From contig NZ_JACIEH010000001.1 of the NCBI RefSeq assembly GCF_014196745.1, forward strand, positions 1,054,001 to 1,118,000: a stretch of 64,000 bases of DNA. The letters are read 5' to 3'. Under the pieces are notes generated by a model. The model saw only the letters and a list, made by a program, of their open reading frames with translations, searched no databases and was not told the origin of the DNA. This DNA is from Sphingomonas kyeonggiensis. Lineage in GTDB: Bacteria > Pseudomonadota > Alphaproteobacteria > Sphingomonadales > Sphingomonadaceae. Positions 56,558 through 64,000 of the stretch are shown here, piece by piece (positions within the stretch are counted from its first letter, which is position 1; each line of letters opens with the position of its first letter). The position numbers and the translations under genes are program-made.

Positions 56558-56716
56558 GTGCAATTTACCGAAATCCAGAGGGGAAAAGTATCACAGGAAT
56601 GATACAAATCAAGCCTTATGGTAAATGGGTGTCATCTTGGACGTGTATGAAGATTAATAACCTCGTCTGATTCCGAGTGAATTGCTCGTTTCCCGACAGC
56701 GTACAGTTTACCGAAA
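56558..56716 (+). promoter_or_regulatory. Repeated operator-like sites (TTTACCGAAA)
   Basis: Two direct copies of GTRCARTTTACCGAAA at 56558-56573 and 56701-56716 (14 of 16 bases identical), 143 bp apart, with a related inverted GGTAAAT at 56620. The pattern fits binding sites of a dimeric or looping regulator, the adjacent Phd-PAS protein being the obvious candidate. Confidence 0.5.
56588..56605. promoter_or_regulatory. 18-bp inverted repeat GTATCA-N6-TGATAC
   Basis: Perfect 6-bp arms with a 6-bp spacer (CAGGAA). Centre spacing of 12 bp suits a dimeric HTH protein. Lies between the two TTTACCGAAA repeats. Confidence 0.45.
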
Positions 56717-56802
56717 ATGCGAATATCGGACTCGCGCGGTCGCAAGCGATTTAGAAGTTATCTTTGTGCCAAATCTCGGGCATGTGCTCGCGGTCGCGAA
56801 TT

Positions 56803-57231
56803 ATGTATCCGAAATGGCGTAATTGGTGCGCAAGGCTGCGGCGTGACCGCCGCGGAGCCGCCGCGATCGAGATGGCGTTCTCGCTTCCGATCCTCTTGCT
56901 CCTGATCAGCGGGATCGTCACCTATGGCGGCTGGTTCCTTTGCGCGCACAGCGTGCAGCAGGCGGCGAACGAGGCTGCACGCGCTGCGATCGGAGGGCTG
57001 GACCCCAGCGAGCGAGCCACGCTGGCACGCACCGCCCTGGATGCCAATCTGCGCAAGACCGGAGCGCTGAAGCCGGAGCGCATGGACGTGCTGGTCGACG
57101 ATGACGGCCGCACGCTGACGGTGCACCTCTCCTATGATGCGTCGAACGACCCGCTGCTCTCGATCAAGCTGGTGCCGCCGCCCGGCAAGGTGATCGAGCG
57201 CAGCGCGACCGTGGCGCTTTCCGCGCCATGA
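56803..57231 (+). CDS. TadE-family pilus assembly protein
   Basis: 142 residues from ATG 56803; GTG 56764 and ATG 56782 are in-frame alternatives. Hallmark RDRRGAAAIEMAFSLPILLL followed by the hydrophobic ISGIVTYGGWFLCAHSVQQA, ANEAARAAIGGLD, as in TadE/TadG pseudopilins, with the conserved Glu of AAIEMA. Anchored in the inner membrane, with a small extracytoplasmic domain. The stop overlaps the next start (ATGA). Confidence 0.85.
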   Translation: MYPKWRNWCARLRRDRRGAAAIEMAFSLPILLLLISGIVTYGGWFLCAHSVQQAANEAARAAIGGLDPSERATLARTALDANLRKTGALKPERMDVLVDDDGRTLTVHLSYDASNDPLLSIKLVPPPGKVIERSATVALSAP

Positions 57232-58886
57232 AGCGCCTGGCGTCGCTTTTCCCGCGCCTGAGCAGGCTGCCGGGCGATCGTCGGGGGAACATCACGATGC
57301 TGTTCGCTGGCGGCCTGGTGATGATGGCCGGGTCGGCGGCGCTGGCCGTCGATACCGGCTCGCTCTATCTCGAGAAGCGTCGGCTGCAGGGCGTCGCGGA
57401 CGCCGCGGCCCTGGGGGCGGCGGGCAGCCAGGACGTCGATGCCGCCGCGCGCAACGCCATGGCGATGAACCAGGCGGGCGACGCGAGCATCGAGAAGCTC
57501 GAGCGGGGCGTCTATTCGGCCGACAGCAGCCTGGCACCATCCACCCGTTTCGTCGCGGGCGGGAGCGACGGCAATGCGGTCCGCCTCACCTTGGGGCGGG
57601 ACGTCCCGCTGTTCTTCGGCAAGTTCCTGACCGGTCGCCCGACGGCACGCGTCTCGGTGATGGCGACCGCGGCACGGGTCGACCTGGCTTCCTTCTCGAT
57701 CGGGTCTCGGCTCGCTTCGGTGGGCGGCGGGTTGCCCGGCCAGATCCTTTCCGGGCTGGCCGGAACGGATCTCGGCCTGACCGTCATGGACTATCAGGGG
57801 CTGGCGAACGCCGATATCGACCTTCTCGCCTTTTCAGACGCGCTGCGCACGCAGGTGAATTTGCAGGGCGCGACTTTTGGCGAGACGCTGGCGAGCGGGG
57901 TCACATTGCCAAAGGCCCTGAACGCGATGGCTGCGGTTGCGGGAAGCTCCAGCAACCAGACCGCGCTCCGCTCCATCGCTGCGCGGGTGCCGCCGGTCAC
58001 CGTGCAGCTTTCCAAGCTGATCGATCTGGGGCCATTGGCGGGCGAGAGCAGCGCGGACCCGTCGCGCGCGATCAAGGCGCAATCCTATGCGCTGGTGCGG
58101 GAGATGCTGTCGCTCGCCACGGGCAAGCGGCAGGTGGACCTCGACCTTGGGGCAGGTGTGCCGGGCGTGGCCTCGACCAAGGTGAGTCTCGCGATCGGCG
58201 AGCGGCCGGCGCAATCGCCCTGGCTCGCGGTCACCAAGGACCGCAGCGTCAAGGTGCGGACCGCCCAGGCCCGCCTCTACATGGATACCAGGGTCGGCGG
58301 CACCGGCTTGCTGAGCGCGGCGTCGATCCATTTGCCGATACTCGTCGAGTTGGCCAATGCCGAGGCGTCGCTCCACAGCATCTCCTGCCCGACGCCATCG
58401 ACCGCAACGGTGACCCTCGACGTCACTACCGCAGCCGGCCAGGTGGCGATCGGCGATGTCGATACCGGCGCCCTGGGCAATTTCAATGCGGCCCTCACCC
58501 CGCGTCGCGCCGCGCTCGTGAAGGTTCCGCTGCTCGCCGAAGCGACCGGCCAGGCACAAGTCTCGCTGGGTGGTGCGAGTGCCCAGCGCACCACCTTCAC
58601 GGCGCAGGAGATATCCGCCGGCACGCCGCATACCGTCTCGACCAATGATCTGGTGCAGGGGGTGGCGGCCTCGCTGATCCGGAACATGGATCTGCAGGTC
58701 AATACGCTGGGGCTCGGGATCAATCTTTCGCTGGTGACCTCGGCGGTCGGAACCGCGCTGCAGGGCGCGGCGGCGCCGCTGGATTCGGTGCTTTCGGATC
58801 TGACCAAGCTGCTCGGGGTAGGAGTCGGGCAGGCGGAGGTTCGGGTGAATGGCTTGCGTTGCGGTAAGCCGATTCTGGTGGGGTAG
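57228..58886 (+). CDS. TadG-family protein (Flp pilus-like)
   Basis: 552 residues. Starts MKRLASLFPRLSRLPGDRRG and NITMLFAGGLVMMAGSAALA, then VDTGSLYLEKRRLQGVADAA ALGAAG, the TadG N-terminal signature. A long secreted part of repeated Ala, Leu, Thr and Val segments (ISFKIDLGPLAGESSADPSR-like) with few charges; the last part has Cys pairs (HSISCPTPST; NGLRCGKP). Coupled to tadE by a 4-bp overlap. Orphan: none of tadA, tadB, tadC, rcpA or flp is near. Confidence 0.83.
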   Translation: MKRLASLFPRLSRLPGDRRGNITMLFAGGLVMMAGSAALAVDTGSLYLEKRRLQGVADAAALGAAGSQDVDAAARNAMAMNQAGDASIEKLERGVYSADSSLAPSTRFVAGGSDGNAVRLTLGRDVPLFFGKFLTGRPTARVSVMATAARVDLASFSIGSRLASVGGGLPGQILSGLAGTDLGLTVMDYQGLANADIDLLAFSDALRTQVNLQGATFGETLASGVTLPKALNAMAAVAGSSSNQTALRSIAARVPPVTVQLSKLIDLGPLAGESSADPSRAIKAQSYALVREMLSLATGKRQVDLDLGAGVPGVASTKVSLAIGERPAQSPWLAVTKDRSVKVRTAQARLYMDTRVGGTGLLSAASIHLPILVELANAEASLHSISCPTPSTATVTLDVTTAAGQVAIGDVDTGALGNFNAALTPRRAALVKVPLLAEATGQAQVSLGGASAQRTTFTAQEISAGTPHTVSTNDLVQGVAASLIRNMDLQVNTLGLGINLSLVTSAVGTALQGAAAPLDSVLSDLTKLLGVGVGQAEVRVNGLRCGKPILVG

Positions 58887-58910
58887 GGGATAGGAGCTGG
58901 GGTTTCGGGA

Positions 58911-59276
58911 ATGCGTGGCGATAGACGAGGATTGAAGATTACCCAGGGTGTGGACCGGCGCGAGGCGATGCGCTGGCCGGTGGCCCTTGCTGCGACGGTC
59001 AAGGAATCGCGGCTGTGCTTCCAGAACGTGAAGCTGGTCGAGATTTCGCGTGCCGGTTGCCGGATCGAAACCGGCTTCCTGCTGCCGACGGGGATGGAAA
59101 CGGTGCTTCGGTTGCCCGGCTTCAAGCCCTTGCCGGCAAAGGTGGTGTGGAGCGATCGGACGGCAGCGGGGTTGCAATTCGCCGCGCCGCTGCATCCCGG
59201 TGTCGTGACGCACATCATGAGCCTGCCGACACCCGAAGAGCAATCGGCCTGGCGTCCGCTGTCGTCGCTAGTCTGA
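58911..59276 (+). CDS. PilZ-domain protein
   Basis: 121 residues. PilZ core: RREAMRWPVALAATV (RxxxR-type motif, slightly altered), VEISRAGCRIETGFLLPTGM (the (D/N)xSxxG equivalent is EISRAG), LRLPGFKPLPAKVVWSDRTA, AGLQFAAPLHPGVVTH. Such domains bind cyclic-di-GMP and control pili or polysaccharide. 24 bp after tadG and on the same strand, suggesting second-messenger control of these proteins. The changed motif may lower nucleotide binding. Confidence 0.83.
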   Translation: MRGDRRGLKITQGVDRREAMRWPVALAATVKESRLCFQNVKLVEISRAGCRIETGFLLPTGMETVLRLPGFKPLPAKVVWSDRTAAGLQFAAPLHPGVVTHIMSLPTPEEQSAWRPLSSLV

Positions 59277-59299
59277 AACGGGGATTTCGGGGCCCTGAA

Positions 59300-59333
59300 A
59301 CGGCAAACGCCCGGACCGTTTCCGATCCGGGCG
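59300..59333 (-). terminator. Hairpin with minus-strand T tract
   Basis: Stem CGCCCGGA/TCCGGGCG with a 10-base loop. On the minus strand it is followed by TTTGCCGTTTC, so it could end a minus-strand transcript from the structured region to its right. On the plus strand it may end pilZ. Confidence 0.6.
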
Positions 59334-59339
59334 CCTGCG

Positions 59340-59505
59340 TGACGAATGCTCGTCAGCCCCCTTTGTCAGGCCCAGCCCGCACACTCGTACTTGCCTACGA
59401 GCGGGGCTTGGAGCCTCCCCGAACCACGGCCTTTCGCCTGCGCTTCGACAGGAGTTTTGCTAGGCGCCCGGGCCGTGTTTGTCACTGGCATTACAAGGGA
59501 TAGGC
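59340..59505. ncRNA. Candidate structured RNA between pilZ and lolC
   Basis: Gene-free 345-bp gap (59277-59621). Hairpins: TGACGA/TCGTCA (59340-59355); a long stem GCCCGC...CTCGTA/TACGAG...GCGGGGC (59375-59407); and CACGGCC/GGCCGTG (59425-59477) with an inner CCTG/CAGG. CCCTTTGT (about 59360) and ACAAGGG (about 59495) could close them into one multi-branch fold. Strand undecided, though the T-rich end of the hairpin at 59300 favours the minus strand. I do not recognise 6S, SRP or RNase P RNA. Confidence 0.4.
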
Positions 59506-59621
59506 GCAGATTGGTGTCACCCTGTGTTGAATCGGCAACATAAAGGTTGGTGGTAGGAATTCGCTGCCATCTGCCCTAGATCAGAGGCCGAGCCGATTTC
59601 TGGGTGAGTGCCAAGACCCGC

Positions 59622-60875
59622 ATGCTGCTGATTTCACGTTACGAGCGGATGATCGCCCGCCGCTATCTCCTGCCGGGGCGGAGCGAGGCGTTCATCGCCA
59701 TCGTCGCCGGGTTCAGTCTGGTCGCCGTCATGCTCGGCGTCGCCGCGTTGATCGTGGTGATGAGTGTGATGAACGGGTTTCGCGCCGAGCTGTTCGACAA
59801 GATCACCGGCCTCAACGGCCATGCCGTCATCCAGGGCTATGACGGTCAGCTGCGCGACTGGCGCAGGGTGCTGGAGGAGGCGAAGAAGACGCCGGGCATC
59901 ACCAGCGCCACGCCGCTGATCGAGCAGCCGCTCGTCGCGACCTATAATGGCCGGGTCAAGTTCATCAATCTGCGCGGCATGCAGATGCAGGACATCCTCG
60001 GCAACCCAACGCTGAAGGGCAAGGAGATCATCGGGTCGTTCAAGAGCCTGAAGCCCGGCGGCGATCAGATCGCGATCGGCTCGCGGCTGGCGCAGGGGCT
60101 CGGCGCGACGGTCGGCAGCGAGATATCGATCTTCAATCCCGCCGGCTCCTCCACGCCGTTCGGCACGGTTCCGCGCATCGTGAAGTACAAGGTTGCCGCG
60201 GTCTTCGAGGTCGGCGTCTACGATTACGACGAGGTCTACGGGATCATGCCGATCGAGGATGCGCAGACTCTGCTGCTGCTCGGCGACGGCGTTTCGATGA
60301 TCGAACTCGAGACGTCCAATCCGGACAAGGTGGGCGAGATACTCCAGCCCCTCGTCGACAAGGTGAGCCAGGTCGGCCAGATCACCGATTGGCGGATGAT
60401 GAATTCGGAGCTGTTCGACGCCTTGACGGTCGATCGCACGGTTTCGTTCACCGTGCTGTCGATCATCCTGGTCGTGGCGGCCTTCAACATCGTCTCGTCG
60501 TTGATCATGCTGGTGCGCGCCAAGACGCGCGATATCGCCGTGTTGCGCACCATGGGGGCGACGCGGGGCGGGTTGATGCGTATCTTCGTGACCGTGGGCA
60601 CCACCATCGGCGCGCTGGGTGTGGCGGCGGGCGGTCTGCTCGGCTTCCTCTTCATCACGTTCCGCGAGGGAGTGGTGAAGTTCATCGGGCTGGTCACCGG
60701 CCAGAACATCTGGGACCCGCAGATGCGCTTCCTCACCGAATTGCCCGCCAAGACCGATCCTGCCCAGACGATCGGCATCTGCGTGATGGCATTGATCTTC
60801 TGCTTCCTCGCGACTCTCTATCCCGCCTGGAAGGCCGCGAGCACCGATCCGGTGCAGGTGCTGCGCTATGAATAG
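59622..60875 (+). CDS. lolC: Lipoprotein-releasing ABC transporter permease LolC/E
   Basis: 417 residues from ATG 59622 ([20 protein letters not shown]); GTG 59604 is an alternative. MacB-type: TM1 ([31 protein letters not shown]), a large periplasmic domain ([23 protein letters not shown]), then three more helices ([60 protein letters not shown]). Extracts outer-membrane lipoproteins with LolD. One permease only, as usual in alphaproteobacteria. Confidence 0.93.
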   Translation: MLLISRYERMIARRYLLPGRSEAFIAIVAGFSLVAVMLGVAALIVVMSVMNGFRAELFDKITGLNGHAVIQGYDGQLRDWRRVLEEAKKTPGITSATPLIEQPLVATYNGRVKFINLRGMQMQDILGNPTLKGKEIIGSFKSLKPGGDQIAIGSRLAQGLGATVGSEISIFNPAGSSTPFGTVPRIVKYKVAAVFEVGVYDYDEVYGIMPIEDAQTLLLLGDGVSMIELETSNPDKVGEILQPLVDKVSQVGQITDWRMMNSELFDALTVDRTVSFTVLSIILVVAAFNIVSSLIMLVRAKTRDIAVLRTMGATRGGLMRIFVTVGTTIGALGVAAGGLLGFLFITFREGVVKFIGLVTGQNIWDPQMRFLTELPAKTDPAQTIGICVMALIFCFLATLYPAWKAASTDPVQVLRYE

Positions 60876-61572
60876 CTTTGAAGGACGCGCCGTGGACGGC
60901 GCCGGTCCGGTCCTGCAAACGCGCGGCCTCAAGCGCAGCTTCAGCCAGGGCGGCGAGACGATCGAAGTGCTGCGCGGCGTCGATCTCGACGTGCAGCCGG
61001 GCGAGATCGTGGCGCTGCTTGGCCCCTCGGGCTCGGGCAAGTCGACCTTGCTCCAGGCGGTCGGACTGCTCGAAGGCGGGTTCCAGGGATCGATCCGCAT
61101 CGCTGGCAAGGAAGCGGCGCAACTGGACAGCCCGGGGCGTACCGCCGTGCGGCGCGACCATCTCGGCTTCGTCTACCAGTTCCACCACCTGCTGCCCGAT
61201 TTCAACGCGCTCGAGAATGTCGTGCTGCCGCAGATGATCCACGGCGCGCTGCGGGCCGATGCCGACAAGCGGGCCGAGGAACTGCTCACTGCGCTCGGCC
61301 TCGGCCATCGGCTGACCCACCGGCCGAGCCAGCTCTCGGGCGGCGAGCAGCAACGCGTCGCCGTCGCCCGCGCGCTCGCCAACCGGCCCTCGCTGGTGCT
61401 GGCCGACGAGCCGACCGGCAATCTCGACGAGCTCACTTCGGACAAGGTGCTCGCCGAATTCCTCGGCCTGGTCCGCACCCAGGGTTCGGCTGCCCTGATC
61501 GCGACTCATAACGAGCGTCTCGCCGCGCGGATGGACCGGGTGGTGCGGCTGCACGAGGGGCATCTGGAGTGA
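60868..61572 (+). CDS. lolD: Lipoprotein-releasing ATPase LolD
   Basis: 234 residues. ABC ATPase: Walker [15 protein letters not shown]-loop [18 protein letters not shown] (the LolD motif), signature [15 protein letters not shown], Walker [13 protein letters not shown], and switch His THNERL. Powers release of lipoproteins to LolA. Overlaps lolC by 8 bp and the next gene by 4 bp. Confidence 0.95.
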   Translation: MNSFEGRAVDGAGPVLQTRGLKRSFSQGGETIEVLRGVDLDVQPGEIVALLGPSGSGKSTLLQAVGLLEGGFQGSIRIAGKEAAQLDSPGRTAVRRDHLGFVYQFHHLLPDFNALENVVLPQMIHGALRADADKRAEELLTALGLGHRLTHRPSQLSGGEQQRVAVARALANRPSLVLADEPTGNLDELTSDKVLAEFLGLVRTQGSAALIATHNERLAARMDRVVRLHEGHLE

Positions 61573-62165
61573 ACCCGTGGCGTGATGTCCCGACCTTGCC
61601 GGGCCGCCACGTCACGCTTCGCCCGATGGCGCGCGCGGACCGCGCCGGGCTGCTCCAGGCGTTCGACGGTCTCCGCCAGCTCTTCCACACCACCGTGCCC
61701 GATGACGCCAGCATCGATGCATGGATGGACAGGGTCGAGAATGACGTGGCGGCTGGGCGGGGCCTGCCCTTCACCGTGCTCGATGCCGAGGGGCGCATCT
61801 CGGGCGCGACCCGCTTCCTGCGGATGAGCAGGACGCATCGCCGCGTCGAGATCGGTGGCACGCTCTATGCGCCGCGCGTGCAGCGGACCGGACTCAACAC
61901 CGAGGCGAAGTACATGCTGCTGCGCCACGCCTTCGAGGTGCTGGAAGTCAACTGCGTCCAGATCCGCACCGATTTCCTCAACCAGGCCTCGCGCCGCGCC
62001 ATCGAACGGCTGGGCGCGCGTTTCGACGGGGTGCTGCGCGGGCACATGATCCTGAACGGCCATCACCGCGACAGCGTCGTCTATTCGATCCTCGCGCATG
62101 AATGGCCCGGGGTCCGCCGCAATATCGAGCTGCTGATGGCGCGTTACGAAGGAGAGGGTGCATGA
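61569..62165 (+). CDS. GNAT-family N-acetyltransferase
   Basis: 198 residues from GTG 61569, overlapping the lolD stop. RimJ/RimL-like fold: [60 protein letters not shown] (acetyl-CoA loop), [40 protein letters not shown]. Acetylates an unknown amine, small molecule or protein N-terminus. ATGA overlap with the peroxidase gene shows tight coupling. Confidence 0.88.
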   Translation: MNPWRDVPTLPGRHVTLRPMARADRAGLLQAFDGLRQLFHTTVPDDASIDAWMDRVENDVAAGRGLPFTVLDAEGRISGATRFLRMSRTHRRVEIGGTLYAPRVQRTGLNTEAKYMLLRHAFEVLEVNCVQIRTDFLNQASRRAIERLGARFDGVLRGHMILNGHHRDSVVYSILAHEWPGVRRNIELLMARYEGEGA

Positions 62166-62641
62166 CCGCGATCACCGACATTCCCGTGACCCGGGCCGGC
62201 GGCGAGCAGGCCACGCTCGCCGATCATGCCGGCGAAGTACTGCTGATCGTCAACACCGCCTCCAAATGCGGCTTCACCCCGCAATATGCCGGGCTCGAGG
62301 CGCTGTACCGCAAGTACAAGGATCGCGGTTTCTCGGTGCTTGCCTTTCCCTGCAACCAGTTCGGCGCGCAGGAGCCGGGCGATGCCGAGGAAATCGCGAA
62401 CTTCTGCTCGCTCACCTATGACGTGACCTTCCCGGTCTATGCCAAGATCGACGTCAATGGCGCCGATGCCGCGCCCTTGTTCGAGGCGCTGAAAAAGGCC
62501 GCTCCCGGCGTGCTCGGCTCGAAGGGGATCAAGTGGAACTTCACCAAGTTCCTGGTCGATCGCCAGGGCAATCCGGTCGAGCGGTTCGCGCCGACGACTA
62601 GCCCCGACGCGATCGGCCCCGAGATCGAGAAGCTGCTCTAG
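62162..62641 (+). CDS. Glutathione peroxidase family protein (Cys type)
   Basis: 159 residues from ATG 62162. Catalytic Cys36 in IVNTASKCGFTPQYAGLEAL, Cys64 and Gln66 in AFPCNQFGAQEPG, Trp125-Asn126 in KGIKWNFTKFLVDRQG. No selenocysteine. Reduces hydroperoxides, in bacteria usually with thioredoxin. Last gene of lolC-lolD-GNAT-gpx; its end overlaps the convergent gene by 44 bp. Confidence 0.94.
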   Translation: MTAITDIPVTRAGGEQATLADHAGEVLLIVNTASKCGFTPQYAGLEALYRKYKDRGFSVLAFPCNQFGAQEPGDAEEIANFCSLTYDVTFPVYAKIDVNGADAAPLFEALKKAAPGVLGSKGIKWNFTKFLVDRQGNPVERFAPTTSPDAIGPEIEKLL

Positions 62642-63059
62642 CGGGCCACGGCGCCGTCAACTGGGTCGCCTGCGATGTGGTCGGCCCGGCCGGGCGGCGC
62701 AGGCGATAGGCGATGCTGTCCAGCACGAAGCGGCCGGTGAGTTCCAGCAATGCGCTGCGATGCGGGCGTGCCCGGCGCTGGCCGCGAACTCTCTCCGCGG
62801 CGGGATTGCGCGGTTCGCGACGACGCGGGGCTGGGGGCGTCTGCATCCGGGCTGCCACGGCGGAAGCGGTATAGCCGACATCGCGACGCCGCCAGTCGAT
62901 GGCTTCGCCCGCGGGTACTTCGGCCCATTCCTCACTGCCGACCGCGCGTTCCAGGTCGGTGCCGCAGCGGACGCACATCGCGAATTCGCGGCCTCCGTCG
63001 CGAAGCCGGCCGGGCATGGCGGCGTGCTCGAGCAGCCGGCAGCGGAGCGAACGCATCAA
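62598..63059 (-). CDS. Small protein with CxxC pair, unknown
   Basis: 153 residues. Starts MMRSLRCRLLEHAAMPGRLR and has FAMCVRCGTDLERAVGSEEW (CVRC, possibly half a zinc ribbon), then a basic Arg-rich tail with low complexity (RGQRRARPHRSALLELTGRF). The first 75 residues look like a real protein seen in other sphingomonads; the tail may be poorly conserved. Start overlaps the MraZ-like stop (ATGA). Convergent overlap of 44 bp with gpx. Confidence 0.6.
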   Translation of the reverse strand: MMRSLRCRLLEHAAMPGRLRDGGREFAMCVRCGTDLERAVGSEEWAEVPAGEAIDWRRRDVGYTASAVAARMQTPPAPRRREPRNPAAERVRGQRRARPHRSALLELTGRFVLDSIAYRLRRPAGPTTSQATQLTAPWPARAASRSRGRSRRG

Positions 63060-63535
63060 TAGCGTGCCGAACGGTGGCGGCGGGTGCCTGCGCGCGGCGG
63101 ATGGCGATACGTCACCGCCGGGAATTCATAGGGGCTGGCGCTGACGCCGTTCTGGGCGGCGGCGAGCTGGGGGTTCCAGATCTCGAACCGGTCACCGGCG
63201 CCAACGACAAGCGCGACGCTTTCGATCCTGCCATGTTGGCGCATGGCGGCGGGAAGGGAGAGCCCGCGCTCGGTGCGCGGTTCCATATCGACGATGCCGA
63301 GTATGCGACGCATGCTCGTGTCGGTCGCCTGCGCATCCACGCCCGAGCGGGTACGAATTTCCCGCAGATCGGCACGCGCATAGCCGACAAGGCACTGGTC
63401 GCGCTCATGAGCCGAAAGCACCAGGGGCTCGTCGGTGGCGGGTAGGCCCAGGGCCTGGGCGGTGCTTTCGGTCAGCAGCAGATTTCCATCCGCATCAACC
63501 TCGCAAAGTGCACATCCGCGAAACAGCGACCCCAT
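63056..63535 (-). CDS. MraZ-like protein (AbrB-fold DNA binder), divergent
   Basis: 159 residues from ATG 63535, with AAGGGG upstream. Two AbrB-like halves: MGSLFRGCALCEVDADGNLL with LTESTAQALGL, and LGIVDMEPRTERGLSLPAAM followed by RQHGRIESVALVVGAGDRFE and IWNPQLA, the MraZ pattern (DxxGRxxLPxxxR and VGxGDxFEIWxP). The GR of the motif is lost in the first half and altered in the second. Normal MraZ represses the dcw cluster and lies next to mraW (rsmH); neither is here, so this is a detached paralogue or an unusual placement. Direct repeats lie in the promoter region. Confidence 0.72.
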   Translation of the reverse strand: MGSLFRGCALCEVDADGNLLLTESTAQALGLPATDEPLVLSAHERDQCLVGYARADLREIRTRSGVDAQATDTSMRRILGIVDMEPRTERGLSLPAAMRQHGRIESVALVVGAGDRFEIWNPQLAAAQNGVSASPYEFPAVTYRHPPRAGTRRHRSARY

Positions 63536-63573
63536 TTTTTGCCCCTTCAACGCAACAAGTTACCTGTACTGTT

Positions 63574-63602
63574 CACAAACTTATGCACAGGGTTAATGCA
63601 CA
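63574..63602 (-). promoter_or_regulatory. Three spaced TGTG repeats upstream of the MraZ-like gene
   Basis: On the minus strand TGTGCAT (63602-63596), TGTGCAT (63589-63583) and TGTGAAC (63577-63571), at 13- and 12-bp intervals, about 40 bp before the start. MraZ proteins bind short direct repeats, so this is a plausible autoregulatory site. Confidence 0.45.
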
Positions 63603-63810
63603 TCAACCAAAATATGTGCGGTAAGGTGGTTAACGCGCGCGACCGGTCGTCGAAACATTTCCTTACGAGCGGAGGCGGAGCCTCCCTGTTAAAGACGCGT
63701 TCATCGCAGAACCGGCATCGGCTGCTGCGATCGGCTTGAACGGCGCGTTTCGGGCAACTAGAGGTGCCCCGAAAGCCCCCCGCTCTTTCCCCGTCTATGG
63801 AGAGTTTCGC

Positions 63811-64000
63811 ATGAACTTCGCTTCCAAGCTCGCGCTGGCCGCCGTGCTGTCGCTGGGCACCACTGCGCTTACCGTGGCACCCGCCGCCGCGCAGAAGAAG
63901 GACGACAAGAAGGCAGATCCGAACGCGCTCAAGGTGAGCGACGAGTTCCGCAAGCCGGCCGCCGCTGCCGAGACTGCGGTCAAGGCCAAGGATTGGGCCA
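63811..64000 (+). CDS. Secreted protein, partial (window edge)
   Basis: 63 codons are visible. Signal peptide MNFASKLALAAVLSLGTTAL, cleavage probably at AAAQ, then Lys/Asp-rich KKDDKKADPNALKVSDEFRK and an Ala-rich helical region (PAAAAETAVKAKDWA) that may begin a TPR-like array. GGAG lies eight bases before the ATG. No terminator or stop within the window. The 275 bp before it hold no gene beyond the MraZ-like promoter. Confidence 0.7.
   Translation, partial: MNFASKLALAAVLSLGTTALTVAPAAAQKKDDKKADPNALKVSDEFRKPAAAAETAVKAKDWA

Larger units (their letters stand above)
56489..56802. other. 314-bp AT-rich divergent control region
   Basis: Gene-free gap between the Phd-PAS regulator and tadE. Much more AT-rich than the neighbours. 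Holds repeated TTTACCGAAA elements and an inverted repeat listed separately, so it probably carries both promoters. Confidence 0.6.

Noticed and set aside
59340..59505. Structured region as 6S RNA, SRP RNA or RNase P RNA
   Set aside because: It lacks the SRP GGAAG/GCAGC loop, the RNase P core motifs and a single long 6S-type hairpin with a central bubble.
63581..63589. TTATGCACA, a match to the DnaA-box consensus
   Set aside because: A single box, without an AT-rich unwinding region or further boxes; more simply explained by the spaced TGTG repeats of the MraZ-like promoter.

Overview
The window reads as chromosomal DNA of a GC-rich alphaproteobacterium of the order Sphingomonadales, most likely Sphingomonas or a close relative. 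The evidence is the character of the recognisable proteins, the complete Entner-Doudoroff set zwf-pgl-edd-glk-eda, the standalone fabD-fabG-acpP-fabF-mltG run, a TonB receptor with the typical N-terminus (EIVVTARRREE), RHS proteins of the sphingomonad secreted type, and several families of intergenic palindromic repeats. This assignment comes from pattern recognition; no database was searched.

Layout. Bases 1-10.9 kb are accessory and visibly less GC-rich. They hold a large secreted RHS/YD-repeat protein that runs off the left edge, a mini YD-repeat protein just upstream of it, an RHS relic on the opposite strand, and a candidate defence cluster (HNH endonuclease, large protein with a PD-(D/E)XK-like C-terminus, small membrane protein). 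A DUF3761-type protein, an unknown protein and an XRE regulator follow. A tRNA-Lys(CTT) at 10.94-11.01 kb has its 3' end facing this region and marks the border with core genes.

11.1-16.7 kb is the minus-strand cell-shape operon mreB-mreC-mreD-mrdA-rodA, with mutL divergent from it. 18.8-26.7 kb mixes small secreted proteins, a CAP-domain pair, rpsF-rpsR-rplI, a beta-helix protein, a hydrolase and an RcnB-like protein. 26.9-32.1 kb is fatty-acid synthesis (fabD, fabG, acpP, fabF) plus mltG. 32.3-34.4 kb holds an S10 carboxypeptidase and a truncated haemoglobin.

34.5-41.0 kb is the Entner-Doudoroff operon on the minus strand, interrupted by repeats. 41.3-45.2 kb holds argC, an SH3-only protein, a MarR regulator, secG and pyrG. 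45.6-55.6 kb holds membrane proteins, an XRE/SDR divergent pair, a cyclophilin, a chemotaxis receptor, Hsp20 and a TonB receptor. 55.6-59.3 kb is a regulator fusing a Phd-antitoxin-like N-terminus to PAS domains, divergent from TadE, TadG and PilZ genes. 59.6-62.6 kb is lolC/E-lolD-GNAT-glutathione peroxidase, tightly overlapped. 62.6-63.5 kb is a MraZ-like gene coupled to a small CxxC protein, and the right edge cuts a secreted protein.

The most interesting signal is a family of about 76-82-bp paired palindromes (REPIN-like) at 27.9, 36.6, 41.1 and 45.4 kb. At 34495-34862 the same two palindromes and the outer parts of the same linker enclose a small GIY-YIG nuclease gene. The short copies look like internal-deletion derivatives of this 368-bp element. 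One short copy carries matching base changes in all four stem strands, so the pair appears to be copied as a unit. I propose a GIY-YIG nuclease as the partner of these repeats, analogous to the RAYT transposase of classical REPs.
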